A DNA stretch of 64,000 nt from Pelomonas cellulosilytica (lineage in GTDB: Bacteria > Pseudomonadota > Gammaproteobacteria > Burkholderiales > Burkholderiaceae_C), in NCBI RefSeq assembly GCF_021353265.1, contig NZ_JAJTWU010000005.1, forward strand, positions 419,005 to 483,004, given 5' to 3'. The notes below the pieces were generated by a model, which made no database searches, was not told the origin of the DNA, and saw only the letters and a list, made by a program, of their open reading frames with translations. A program made the translations under genes and the position numbers. Positions 61,001 through 64,000 of the stretch are shown here, piece by piece (within the stretch, counting starts at the first letter, position 1; every line of letters starts with the position of its first letter).

Positions 61001-64000
61001 GGTTGAGTTTCTGCGTCAGCGTGCCGCCGGCGGCCAGCGTCTGGAAGGCCCAGGTGCTGGCCAGCACTTGCGTGGGCATCAGGCCCCGCGTGTCGACGAG
61101 GCGGACCTCCTCGCCCATGAAGCCGCTGACCGTGTCGTTGCCGGCGTTGCGCACCGTGTAGGTGAGCGGCACCGTCTGGCCGACGCGCCAGCTGTCGGGT
61201 ACCGTCACGCCGTCGATCTGCAGGTTGGGGCGGGGCTCGGCGTTGACGGTCGTTGCGCTGGTGGCGACGACGACGTTGTTGTCTGTGCGACCCAGCTCGT
61301 AGACGGCCGCGAAGGCGTCGGTCTTGACGATGAGGTAGCGCGGGCCGGTCGCATCGCGCGGCACGGTGAAGTCCAGCCCGGCCGTGTAGCTGTCCCCCAT
61401 GGCCAGCGTGCCCACGCGCGTGACCGAGCCGAGCAGAGTGGACTGCAGTGTGAGGCTGGGGGTGCTGCTCAGGTAGACCTGGTCCACCCAGCGGTTCACG
61501 TCGGTCGCGACTGTGCCCGAATTGCGGACGGACCACTCCACCCGCGCGCCACGGCCGGCGAACATCTCCACCGGCACGACGGTGAGCGATGGCACCAGGT
61601 CGGCATAGGTCTGCGTGATGGCGATGGCGGCCGACAGCTTCGCGTTGTCCGCGCGCGTGTCCGGCTCGGTGACCTTGGCCGTTGCGTCGCTGATGACGGC
61701 GATGCGGTAGTTGCCGTCGATGCGCGTGGGGATGCGCACCGTGGCCGTCTGGCTGTAGCTCGCGCCTGCCGCCAGCGTCGTGGTGCGCGGCACCTCGGCC
61801 AGCACGACGTCGTCACCGTTGCCGACGATGTCGTCGCGGCTCAGCACGATGCGGTCGACCCAGCCATTGGTGGCTGTCGCGGCGGCGGCGCCGCCGTTCT
61901 TGACCGTCCAGCCGACGCTGATGTCGCCACCGGCGTTGGCGCTCGGCGGCGTGTCCACTGTCGTGACGGCCAGGTCGGCATAGGTGCGCAGCGCGGCCGT
62001 GAAGCTCCAGGTCGCATCGTTGTTGCTCTCGGCCGTGCCGTCAGCATTGGCCTCGAAAAGCACCCCGGCACCACTGCTGCTGCGGTCTACGCTGACGGTC
62101 ACGTCGAACGTGCCGGCGCCCTTGGCGCCTTGCGGCAGCACGAAGCCGTAGCTGCGCGCGCGCACCTCACTCGGGGCCAGCGGCAGTGCCGCGTTGCCAG
62201 TGAAGCTGACGAGCGTGTCCACCAGCACCGCACCGGCGCTGCCGTCGGCATTGCGCTGGCGGATGACGACGCGGTCCTGGTAGGGCAGGTTAGTGGGCAC
62301 GGCGCCCTGGTTCACGTCTTCCCAGCGCAGCGTCAGCACGTCGCCCGACGTGGGCGTGGTACTGTCCAGCGCGAGGTTGCGGGCGATGAGGTCGCTGCCG
62401 ACGTTGACGTTGCGCTCGACCTGGTTGTCGTTCTCCAGCGAGCCGGTGCTGTTGAACTCGGCGATCTCGTTGCCCGCATCGACGGTGGCGCGCAGTCGGA
62501 TCGCACCGGCGGCGTTGAGGCCACCCGGCCAGGTGAAGCTGGCTGTGCGGTCGACGCTGGTGCCGGGTTGGGCCTCGGCCGGCGTGCCGGTCTTCGTAAG
62601 GCTGGCGATGACGGTGCCGGTCGTCTGGTTCAGCACCTCGACGCGCTCGGTCCAGTTGCGGCCCGGCGGGATGGTGCCGGCGTTGGTCGTTGTCCAGTTG
62701 ACGGTGACGGTGTCGCCGTTCTTCCAGTCGCCGGGCGGCGTGATGCCCAGGTTCCCGGCCGTCAGGTTGACGTAGTTAACGTACTCGGCCAGCGTGCTCG
62801 TGAAGCCGGCCTGGCCGCGGTTGTTGGCTTCGGCGGTGGCGCCTTCCTTCTGCGTGTTGCCGTAGTCCGTCTCGACGACAGCCAGCAGGTTGCCCGCGCC
62901 GGTCGGCCCGTCGGGCAGCTTCAGCGTGGCCGTGCGCGTGATGCTGGCGCCGGCCGCCAGCGCACCGGAAGTGGCCTCGACATAGGGCACCAGCAGGTCG
63001 GCCAGCACGTCGCCGCTGGCGGAGCGCAGCGTGACGCGGTCGGCGAAGTCGCCGAGGGTGGCGGTGGCGCCCTGGTTGGTGGTGGTCCACGTCACGGTGA
63101 CCTGGCCGCCGGACAGCACCTGGCTGGCGCCGCCGGCCGGTGCTACTGACACGTTCTTGACCGTCAGGTCCATGCCCACGGACTTGTCCACCTCGGCGAC
63201 GAGCGCGGCCAGGTCCCAGATCGTGCCGTCGTCGAATTTGACCTGCTGCAGCGGGTTGTAGCCGTTCTTCGGGTCGTTGTTGTAGAAGAAGTAGGAGACG
63301 GTGACCTTGTCGTCGCTCCCCGAGAGGCCGATGCTGATGGCCGTGTACTGCGCGGTGCGGTAGTCGAAGACGCGCCGGACGATGACGTCCGACGGCTGGA
63401 TGCCGGCCTTGAACTGCAGCGTGTTCAGTTTGCCGGCGCTGGTGTCCCAGGGGCTTTCCAGCAGCGTGTCCTGGCCGTCGCCGCGGCCGAAGAGGTAGGT
63501 GTTGGCGCCGGAGCCACCGTAGAGGGTGTCGTTGCCGGTGCCGGCGTCGATGGTGTCGTTGCCGTCCTCGCCGTTGATGCTGTCGTCACCGGCGCCGCCG
63601 TTGATCGTGTCGTTGCCGGCGCGGGCGTTCAGCGTGTCGTTGCCGTCGAAGCCGCTGAGCGTCTCGGATGCGACGGTGCCCGTGATGGTGTCGTTGCCTG
63701 CCGTGCCGGCGAGCGCACGCTGCGCCATGTCGGCGATGGCCCAGACGGTGCCGTCGGCGAACTGGATCTTCTGCAGCGGGTTGTAGCCGCGGGCGGGGTC
63801 GTCGCCTTCGAAGAAGGCGTTGACGACGAGGCGGTCGCCGCCGGTGCCGTAGGCGATCTCCAGCGCGCTGTAGGTGCGCGCGCCCTGGTCGAGCACGCGG
63901 CGCAGCTTCACGTCGGCCGGCGTGACGTCGGCCTTGAACTGCAGCGTGTTGGTCTTGCCGGTGTCCCAGCCGGTGGCGATGAGCGTGTCGACGCCGTCGC
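36849..64000 (-). CDS. Giant multidomain surface/secreted protein (N-terminus beyond window)
   Basis: At least 9050 residues; the frame is open to the window edge and begins there inside an RTX-type segment, so neither start nor full length is known. In protein order by nucleotide position: hemolysin-type and RTX repeats (63900-63180), 17 CARDB domains (63175-56400), pre-peptidase-like and IPT-like domains (56390-55750), a helical insert and beta domains (55750-53600), a beta-propeller (53500-52560), eight putative-Ig domains (51525-48950), RHS-like repeats (47900-47480), dockerin-like loops, cadherin-like and Big-type domains, a metzincin-like relic, a second propeller, two Hint domains with a nuclease-like domain, an intact metzincin, cadherin-like domains, and a charged helical C-terminus (AAEIARDEAERAQALSDAWL). 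No internal stop or frameshift was seen. It is the likely cargo of the downstream secretion genes. Confidence 0.93.
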   Translation of the reverse strand, partial: DGVDTLIATGWDTGKTNTLQFKADVTPADVKLRRVLDQGARTYSALEIAYGTGGDRLVVNAFFEGDDPARGYNPLQKIQFADGTVWAIADMAQRALAGTAGNDTITGTVASETLSGFDGNDTLNARAGNDTINGGAGDDSINGEDGNDTIDAGTGNDTLYGGSGANTYLFGRGDGQDTLLESPWDTSAGKLNTLQFKAGIQPSDVIVRRVFDYRTAQYTAISIGLSGSDDKVTVSYFFYNNDPKNGYNPLQQVKFDDGTIWDLAALVAEVDKSVGMDLTVKNVSVAPAGGASQVLSGGQVTVTWTTTNQGATATLGDFADRVTLRSASGDVLADLLVPYVEATSGALAAGASITRTATLKLPDGPTGAGNLLAVVETDYGNTQKEGATAEANNRGQAGFTSTLAEYVNYVNLTAGNLGITPPGDWKNGDTVTVNWTTTNAGTIPPGRNWTERVEVLNQTTGTVIASLTKTGTPAEAQPGTSVDRTASFTWPGGLNAAGAIRLRATVDAGNEIAEFNSTGSLENDNQVERNVNVGSDLIARNLALDSTTPTSGDVLTLRWEDVNQGAVPTNLPYQDRVVIRQRNADGSAGAVLVDTLVSFTGNAALPLAPSEVRARSYGFVLPQGAKGAGTFDVTVSVDRSSSGAGVLFEANADGTAESNNDATWSFTAALRTYADLAVTTVDTPPSANAGGDISVGWTVKNGGAAAATATNGWVDRIVLSRDDIVGNGDDVVLAEVPRTTTLAAGASYSQTATVRIPTRIDGNYRIAVISDATAKVTEPDTRADNAKLSAAIAITQTYADLVPSLTVVPVEMFAGRGARVEWSVRNSGTVATDVNRWVDQVYLSSTPSLTLQSTLLGSVTRVGTLAMGDSYTAGLDFTVPRDATGPRYLIVKTDAFAAVYELGRTDNNVVVATSATTVNAEPRPNLQIDGVTVPDSWRVGQTVPLTYTVRNAGNDTVSGFMGEEVRLVDTRGLMPTQVLASTWAFQTLAAGGTLTQKLNLAVPAIPPGSWRLEIVADKGNYVAESSETDNIATAAIAVTAPDLVVGSLSTTGLLQGGEAIVLNWTTRNTGSAPAAGIREKVYLSKDGMVDGGDLLLGERVIDTLAAGASSDGTLGFTLPADLSGAWRLIVVTDTANANNESTNENNNIDSLGIDVALDAYADLAVLSVSAPTQVIKDPASITVEWTVQNRGPGAGRTASWTDRIIYSTNSVLGDSDDIVLGNVTHDGGLASGASYTGHLDYSFGPAFSRHGTIFVKTDATAAVWENGSEANNVKDAGHATDVMPIPYADMRVESVSTPSTAYSGRDISVQWTVANRGIGITNTTGWTDSVWLSRNADGSGQRYDLGSAGHLGQMAVGDTYNRSINVRLPDGISGDWFLNVATGGPYEFIYGDNNVGHSVAVPVTLSDSPDLVVQSLDAPATAQEGALIDVSWTVLNQGLAGAAGQWQDTVLLLAPNGSTVVLGNYTYDRGLEAGKTYSRTEQVRLPVKIEGGYRLRVVTNSLLGSSGQPQVYEYGDARNNNTATDTDTLVVALNDRPDLRVTKIEAPTDVTAGTSAGFKFTVGNFGPEATSGQWQDYVYLSLDGTVSADDVLLARVDSGAALSPGGLDDYTTTVNGVEIPIRYRGDVYLIVVADGGNRIDEYPSEGNNTRAERFHINPVPFADLVTSDVVAPDQVVHGATVQVNYKVVNKGSAATRGDAATTNSWTDTVWLTVDKTRPNPSKGDIKIGQVTHTGKLAVGEDYLGQLDVQIPDGVKSGNYFITVWSDTYDAILEDTLSSNINPDDPTQADNNNYKARPVSVLGITPPDLVVTSVTAPASAQAAGGYTFGYTVKNRGDAYEGAWTDKVWLMDNPDPTQARVTWLLGEFRQQRSLGNGESYTVSQTLNLGPSVSGGYLVVQTDAGYSYLGRNDVAEVAEDNNVNRAVSVVTNAPADLRVTNVTTQPTNYSGEDTTITWTVQNFGATVWSGTKGWLDHIWVSPDPTFIPGRATQIGSVVHTNSTPLGAGESYTASAVVKLPPGTDGKYYIYVMTDGKHAADSLAPDLGRGESSDPRYQSQDEVNAPPTPYSDYNAYTRDTYYTTSVFEGTQRDNNLGQGTLNIVYREPDLQIDSITVDNPNPSSGDLITATWTVTNRGTRETRVPGWMDGVYLSRDATLDPSDYPLVDRGSEIETLLRARQVYLTDEKGKPRFLKPGESYTQSATFAIPTSISGNFNLIVKADTGVFKDFYAEVPSTIRAGLPVIRESGTNGVLEFGDEANNTAKIALPITLATPPDLQVTSVTAPQAVYAGQNFTVGYKVENLGGKTPADQGNWYDMVYLSKDRFLDLSKDRYLGYVQHGGGLAAGGSYTGSLTYTAPRDLEGPYYVFVVTDPARIWGSGDSGQVLEFGKDDNNNAAAVQPMRIETPPPADLVATNVVVPSSAKVGDEVEITFTIQNSSINPAYGRWTDALYLSADNSWDLNDIAIGKVAHVGDLGANGSYTATLKAKLPPLKDGNWRVIVRPDLYNEVFEGKITYTDTGLNLPAGEANNRTASGATLHVDVPTLTVGQALATTLTDGQTQVYKVSVAAGETLRVLLDSTAANGANEVYVRWNDVPTGSAFDVAYSNPVSPDQTLLVPTTKAGDYYILVRSRQGGVNTPVTLRADLLPLSITKVTPDQGGVGDDDHRWVTMDIEGARFAAGALVKLARPGEFEIEPERWQVLDATHIRAVFDLRHVPMGVYDVIVTNPDGQRVVEPYRYLVERMIEVDAAIGVGGPRNIQPGDAATYSVSLQSLTNVDTPYIRFDIGATDMGNSEYVLEGLNLPYVVFGSNVGGKPDGAIAAGDGNNQAYGTTPTTGVRADVPWASLDGMTNTLGWNLAPGYAFDLAANGFAGVTFKVQTYPGLAEWINYDFEGLRDKLYAIHPDWKAAGILDEGVTGLDKISKGLTAKFLSKDPEEHITKEEALAMPFRFDTLASVTALTRDEFIAEQTAHAKALRTAILKDASAPSALAVLAADEAQWVKGWLGALETAGLLRPEGQAPAIRSDELVLSLNATLASGILLAKGGDSYRTQADLLGFFSKVQQWYGDTARYAGDPNAAHAPVDYEEVRETDDGTTVEVPVPVAPNPADYDQHAAQATHFISFDVFAGNRAELEYLRHIGVLDSEFRPVGPQALNLTSYLQQAAQAQADAGATISVRGPQALPAANGSTYVPTDYALPYTLSFNNPTGGPVGEVRLVTAIDPDLDARSLRLGDLKIGDINIHVPDGQAVFQGDFDFSGAAGKGYVLRVSAGIDAEARVATWLIQAIDPDTGEVLHDPTRGLLPPDANGKATGGFVSYTIRSADTAKTGATITAAARVFFDATPPIASSSISHTLDADAPQTTLTVTSNGNDASGQPTFKLNWKATDDASGVKHVTVYVAEDGGDFRIWQKQVAGAESTALFTGRAGHRYEFLAVATDNAGNREAASVVNAVLPDDGSRGQAQQGLGVTETLATSAELPAATPDRTYSPSSLFTQAAQQLPGFVITPALGGLGSDLQSVLAPLQLRGFASGFSASEGDVGALAMVELADGSVLASAGTARNEVFRFGKDGGRSVQPLFTTATAILDMALDATGNLWVMTGSQLLMIDAGTGAVIQAVSSPGGDPLTHALAIQPATGLIFVASGNGVEVFDPKADAQRAWSHFSNTRVGDLAFGPDDRLWAVRWTGSDVNGALPEATTDIISFPMSGATKGRAELEYRLSGLVDSLAFGQAGTGLAGLLLASSNTPQRPTAADGSSTAAHTGAVWAIELSSRRALKLAQGGTRGESIVATADGRVLVAQTNRIDELAPVKAPKVVAASVADGALVPLPLTQLAISFDQAMWTGADGADTTSISSVLNAANYRLIATGANSNLTLTPESVRWDAASKSVVLSLPNLPAGGWRLEVSSHLRSVQQVELGTAWDLAFTAVTDISNLVRIDFVNTRADRLTGALSYDVSLTNLGVDDLRGPLMLLLDPGRYFGDSIAGAVQGDGSQAELWVLDLTASLQGAPLKTGQTLANQTVSVRPASSFGTSPGSGQLVKFNLGHGVYAVPYDNVPPSLGLIKADGSLDLVTATLPTAQAGQAWTAQLGAQDSDGRLFFWEIVSGPAGMTLEQDPLVESSASGYGNKATLRWTPSAKDRADTTVLLRVIDSRGGVSLRRLSLAVDGGNHVPILNTVQDLTLAEGQSLSQPLVGADADGDTVTLLVRNLPPGAVFDAATGLLSWTPGYDQAGTYSDIFVVASDGKQEIQRSFKITVTQGHPQPIFPTMDRQVLREGDRFGMQLPGSVPGGLQQADGGTVTLKWSATWLPAGATLDPLTGWFTWNPSYTQAGQVKIPVTLLAIFTDPDGTQTLTSVTRELGIDVRNANGAPSFDAAQTWNVLEGQPLRISVFAFDPDNPGFEPKVRPSTGGTAAGGAGTSSVTYHVTGLPPGASFDADTLEIVWTPGYAQAGTYHVTVTATDDGDGTGVPLSSQVTLPIVVSNANRAPALNDLTNAFVDRGAVLEIPVEATDADGNPLTLTVQGLPAFATYTQTLNSDGKLTGVIRFAPGANQRGDYVINVIAQDNGDGDVNQALATAKSFVVTVRSPSEAPVISMPSQVVAVAGTELRVPILVSDRDQDALTFAATNLPAGARIESDARYGHATLVWTPPAATGGNFDISLAVTDSGLPPADSGYVVDPVHPPVPNTSVHDLRIVVRASNAAPTLFAISATGGTVQGEPLAGTRTIVKVDEGSPLTIDLSGIDSDLDVLNWTVDGLPAGMVLTPAQATGGQTRLQLRWTPGLFAAQSDNQNGAAPGHYLLTLTAGDGSASFTRQLEIVVANVNQAPVLLPMPLQLVPEGQTLSFTMRVTDGDNDATQLTLIHDDSTPAGVSFDAATGYFEWTPGADVVDNATDESRAFTFNFSATDGKATVTRSVQVRVFDVNRLPEISTASHALLVGQSFSLPVAKTVTAPVGAINVFDADGATQTSQLAVSFQGLPEGAVYDAANGRLNWTPGPGQVGDFTVLATVGDGKNSTSSSFVLRVVAEAEANAPKLLVNLTPSTPVLPGQTVLATVRADAFSPIASLTVQARSPGQTGWVTLSLDGLGRVRVTPTQPGLIELRVTAVDADGFTATTTQTVRVRDPLDTTAPQIGFSGVLDAGSLAPVVIGSATALTAHLADLQLMGYVLEAAPSNGDRVDESAWRTLAQADTAGTLVNTDLALATLDPSTWANGVYVLRLRAWDLTGRTAEVTTRLLIDSASKQLVQAEATDAVFHLGNHDLALTRTLNTSGNGDLGNWTLPLLDAHLTHDQAGSGSLGVSAAWLSGARVWLQMPASLGSPNAATAYLSFSLGTESRPLSSDPTSPSALHPVFTGNALGWTLTALGADPEVTVTLQLQGQRLLDRTTGLPWQPSGYELTGPDGTSYRLDTRGQVQGVRFADGQQWLVSDAGVALVGSNDPSQRVAFERNVAGRIERIVGREAGGGDATLVYRYDTAGRLVLARSLDDGLNQVLGYRTDGSLINAPVTAALGGAADWLASEASPTNSWSGSLAASTPLNFTFNVRDSELASTISHPGAAGAILYAVQTTAGTTLAVEGATVLSQLSHGGVTTTLLRVTTAGLKLLTLSGSGAAMLKLSVSGDLNRDGKVDGNDTAVFGAGQPGADLNGDGIANDTDRQIAYANYGWHANVAPVAKPGFTGLDTHTNLGVSADIDVAASDFESDRVFWRVLGTSHGTVSLLPDGHTLNFTPEAGFSGQAEISLLADDGYTRSAPITVKVNVSAAPLVAVNVTRQPVMTPGSALALKVTGDFSDQVGVTLPASYIRVESSDPDVISVDADGRLHANKPGVAVIAVHAGQYTAYNAITVGLNPSAPKLDRYGNELDTYPVAVDLAANGGQRQIDVHVLDGSYLGADIGGAANGTHYFISDPRIADISADGLITAKAIGTTLITVVHAGLQASIELRVRAANIGATVATVASGVVTQDAQGNTLTIGANSLSSNTIASIESLSLANLTTPAPVSTLLPALAAVHVELNGATVSTPLQLAVKVNAAIDPTTGGPADLSPGSEVFFWQEGQVRGADGVLHNTWWLVDNGYIGADGYARTASPPYVAAKGGGNFIVTGTPKVDHQTGATKIPAALVNTTAWVSALMYASLAPTPMMAASVLGIFATMSDVVGLNYTTEGAYLIQIPQGALLPNSTASIPTPPQLPLATPAINQVQYNPTTRELVVKGTNFVPPGQPPELFKLKLWLVPTGDQLDSVTEPGAAPVNGLIWQAFEVTPQADGSLHLTLPAGIALSQHDIYVERAPNASLPPGWLDEPVTVSDEVNLIQLNSTIAYVPTVGPDPHAASVSQSVADQMLAQAIAIWKTRGIDVSRLQDTLKVKLDTLSGNALALAGGQLITLSSDAAHWGWYVDTTASDPANDANFVPAYAGAKHFAAAPGSAAEGHVDLLTTLVEQVGGLLNIVGDGSDDSVMNTEIPTGTRRLPTPADLVAPPVHAPPPLTLDQYDDMLRTTRAEAAPNYSRLVAAAPMDPSKDILVTTADTIDIFQPSTVFDPGANPQPVRVGQVTVDEKGRKLQFAGSYAHQIVFSEDGTLAFIAGRNNRIYVFDTMTQDIVLSYDVQGAGAPISSLAINDGWLYVSEGSSYGNSGGRVVRINIDSGPDFLKVMQTLTLPGVIAPLGFRDMAINSGRYLAVTAPLLQTTSSRSGTLIGGNVYVIDLYGVGKDNNVSSSMVTKLDLAALPQSNLAKGPQYIASGEGRAQFLVSNSKDYDYGTLGITFSTSSSDGTLTGSAAVTGSKLVPDRPGWLDAKYQLNIQRSAGSVILNYQGKTYALVADYNFFFVDVHSYSDDTLGFGKQIGGKIGVIEDPFGVNGKPVFLGATTPIVGVALDHLMLDQNGMLYADGFVEDESGYYTGGQYSDLMYRSLFVWNASQLVQAAINAKGRPQTIPIDRDGIGALSNQYPAVTPARYDTAGDGKLFGWIYGVGAYSAQQAVPSLTLQDVPNLQQMAPSVYEAAKTKADKAGVPTNTGPLVLSDPTVAGTVEMFAVRTMAQLVSLGSIIVGSTTRIFGGDDSAYQQQYEDAQTLLRNTGYSTGEGSGFSQHVASFAQATDGLVGGMTLLTTNAAGVALRDVNLLHSLTTGSVPPDLMSPTEFLQLIDSSPSVGDVANYMAVAALKYNPVTLAAEGVYKMGAAMVQGNWVDARNEFYNLMALVLPMTDVTPAIKRQLQLRVKQLDFAQQQMRRGVVEKSSLKDLTEQTTGTKPYTVESPRVDSSGASVGDGRALPVENFGKTTDGAMKAPGADGKVKYTGCFVAGTPVQTISGAVPIEQIRVGTMVLSQPEDGGDISHRRVVREVVHANEPVMAVQYRIDGVAGLHTLFATPNHPFWVEGPEVDGKHWMAAECLEPCMVLQLADGRHAEVHAAAPLQRTQYDDLLFAADDRVDVGQVICLRDGVLQVADAERVRSLDKLVLGEAYTSKVYNFEVEEFHTYYVGDAAVWVHNTTCGIEVSSQAVGIERQLNRTEAGRQLHGDQPCFVAGTLVHTKDGPKPIEAIQVGDWVLSYPDDQTPPARFREAGEYVYKRVTRAFAFDDKQVCEVSIFDIPNNHEETLTVTLNHPFFVKHKGWVGAADLNTQCTLYIRNFANVLTARPTALTQTARVYNLEVEDFHTYYVGSIGVWVHNMCEVNQLPNYRQIADENARTVYKDDSFLSNWTEDSRANTGEVGEKYASLAMREQTGLKFLEEEVRNGGRNNGPDMWNLDLDPQALGGKAVLTVLDAKGSIRGKADVNTPDRVSLYARTVDWITQVHKTGKINGVEITSKIGKEQYAKAWELMQSGQLEIVTGIVWVDMPPAGTVGSLVVRYVANPSNKLDAPVAGATAPSVLDDATLHFAIDAAANYWLQAGASSAALASIQVAFGTLGVGEAGVTQGNHITLSADGAGWGWFVDSTPTLAEEFAAGANAQAFEALDGSAAAGKLDLLTVLIHEMGHALGLAHADGADDAMSAVLKTGERRLIGAEDIADLRDATPGADQAFVTHVAIRGTPAATTPVATSPSYQLVANPTLTNGAFAALGAGWMTQGDVRLTADGAILGENGGRQARLLQAFQVGANDQLLSFTIEAPHLLANAAGPSDAFEVALLDAATGLPVAGTVSLSGSDALLNLQTDGRERLASTVTRQTNIDGSTTYFVALAPELAGKAVLLSFDLLGFAAQASTMTVRDVKLVGDALAVGDAATLDEDTSATVDVLANDLLFGATNVIVEQVDGPAHGTLTLLANGRFSYQPAANFNGSDSFSYRFIIDGKPGNTATVSLTVRPVNDAPTLAGRTLTAGAGQTLAFDPLATAYDVDGDTLTATIVNGPAHGVLNVLPDGRFSYKSTSNFAGPDSFSYQVSDGQAPSSIVTVRITVTADNTPNQAPQASDSQVAGTEDEVLPISWALFVAQDPDSRPDLLKIEITGLPADGTLQRQQADGSWAAVAVGDRFSEADLAVLGLRFVPAADASGGSGYATQGEGNRREHYARIGFKAYDGELYSAAANVVIDIAAVADAPTLAVTGGNTITGMEDAALALHAIVAGLVDNDGSETLVLTLTGLPDGFTLSDGTRSFTPSASQRVVNLAGWQLDALTLTPRRDFNGNVALQLQATAIEGATGSYATTTQALTAQFAAIADAPTLALTARDIAVSRELLATSWETPANANALASAVAGPALEGWTVLTPTTGKTAAFEIWAAGDRMASAAGNNVIVQPMTGNGTQWLALRNGRGNSAYQTLGVERNVDTIDGAVYTLSLDYAGGLGLSAQNTQIGIYVDGIKVGAYGGTSPMTALNWEALSFKFAGNGASRKITIVLEGGDTVASGTTVPQRGAMIDDIHLVETLPVGAGRVYGLADTAIALPALAAALTDTFGTETLALTLDGVPAGAVLGDGVHTAQGGAPIDLTGWRLGQLGLTPPTGFTGDLRLTVTAASRETSNGASASVSQTITVTVLAGVSVATPAGVNPFVVTASEAQVMQTQAGSSALLHATSAALLGAGGERGQVSAPQAAGVPPKTAAEIARDEAERAQALSDAWLKALEERAKAQWQQLVGGR
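40020..40440 (-). other. Intact metzincin metalloprotease domain in the giant protein
   Basis: HEMGHALGLAH (zinc ligands; HEMGH codons at 40122-40136, third His at 40104-40106) is followed by DDAMSAVL, a Met-turn. Upstream lies SADGAGWGWFVDSTPTLAEE, which commonly precedes this protease type in giant bacterial proteins. It matches the matrixin-like HExxHxxGxxH family, so self-processing or matrix cleavage is plausible. Confidence 0.8.
40500..41040 (-). other. PD-(D/E)XK-like domain after the second Hint domain
   Basis: The segment has a helix with an acidic pair (GEVGEKYASLAMREQTGLKF), then NNGPDMWNLDLD (codons near 40815-40835) and VLDAKGS (Asp-Ala-Lys at 40760-40752). The spacing Pro-Asp ... 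Asp-x-Lys after a Glu-bearing helix is that of PD-(D/E)XK nucleases, which are frequent toxin domains after PT-HINT. Assignment is by eye only. Confidence 0.5.
41043..41490 (-). other. PT-HINT domain 2
   Basis: Starts with QPCFVAGTLVHTKDGPKPIE (Cys 1 of Hint at about 41484), includes VTLNHPFFVKHKGWVGA and ends with VYNLEVEDFHTYYVGSIGVW and VHN. These are the start, His-containing and end blocks of polymorphic-toxin Hint domains, which self-cleave. Confidence 0.88.
41582..42160 (-). other. PT-HINT domain 1
   Basis: Begins TGCFVAGTPVQTISGAVPIE (Cys codon 42153-42155), has FATPNHPFWVEGPEVDGKHW and ends VYNFEVEEFHTYYVGDAAVW and VHN. It is a paralogue of the following Hint domain, with about 30 residues between them. 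A helical pre-toxin-like region (about 42180-42980) precedes it. Confidence 0.88.
43200..44520 (-). repeat. Beta-propeller region 2 of the giant protein
   Basis: Repeats such as HQIVFSEDGTLAFIAGRNNR followed by IYVFDTMTQDIVLSYD, and ISSLAINDGWLYVSEGS, are the strand pattern of YVTN/WD-type propeller blades. Confidence 0.65.
44640..45010 (-). other. Degenerate metzincin-like domain in the giant protein
   Basis: SSDAAHWGWYVDTTASDPAN, VDLLTTLVEQVGGLLNIVGD and DDSVMNTEIPTGTRRL align with the intact protease domain at 40020-40440 (SADGAGWGWFVDSTPTLAEE, LDLLTVLIHEMGHALGLAHA, DDAMSAVLKTGERRL). The zinc ligands are replaced (HEMGH becomes EQVGG), so it should be inactive. Confidence 0.75.
47050..47170 (-). 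other. Dockerin-like calcium loops in the giant protein
   Basis: DLNRDGKVDGNDTAVFG and ADLNGDGIANDTDRQIAYAN are two EF-hand-like loops (DxNxDGxxxxxD) spaced as in type I dockerins. In free-living proteobacteria such pairs usually stabilise adhesins and do not assemble cellulosomes. Confidence 0.75.
48950..51525 (-). repeat. Array of eight putative-Ig (He_PIG) domains
   Basis: Eight units of about 90-110 residues, each starting near NxAPxL and carrying LTLAEGQ-, LPPGAxFDAATGxLSWTPG- and SDG-type motifs (for example LPPGAVFDAATGLLSWTPGY). They belong to the cadherin-like putative Ig family and form a stiff, calcium-dependent stalk. Confidence 0.85.
52560..53500 (-). repeat. Beta-propeller region 1 of the giant protein
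   Basis: Blades with VGALAMVELADGSVLASAGT, ILDMALDATGNLWVMTGSQL and VGDLAFGPDDRLWAVRWTGS repeat at about 45-50 residues, the NHL/SMP-30-type propeller pattern. Confidence 0.7.
56400..63175 (-). repeat. Array of 17 CARDB domains
   Basis: Seventeen units of about 115-150 residues, each starting like PDLVVTSVTAPASAQAAG and containing (V/W)TVxNxG, a W-x-D-x-V-x-L-S segment, LAAGxSYT and a final NNxxxA strand. They match CARDB, a beta-sandwich adhesion module. The units are diverged from each other, so the array is old. Confidence 0.9.
63520..63715 (-). repeat. RTX calcium-binding repeats
   Basis: Repeats of GGxGxDx(L/I) type (LAGTAGNDTITGTVASETLS, FDGNDTLNARAGNDTINGGA, GDDSINGEDGNDTIDAGTGN, NDTLYGGSG) flanked by hemolysin-type segments (LQFKAGIQPSDVIVRRVFDY, VKFDDGTIWDLA). 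Here the RTX block is on the N-terminal side of the visible protein, with at least one more hemolysin-type segment before it. Confidence 0.9.

Noticed and set aside
56400..63175. CRISPR array or simple DNA repeat
   Set aside because: The periodicity is at protein level with diverged units of 115-150 residues; no short identical repeats with spacers exist on either strand.
1..64000. tRNA, rRNA, phage or insertion-sequence genes
   Set aside because: None recognised: no cloverleaf-like segment in the gaps, no transposase or integrase motifs in any frame.
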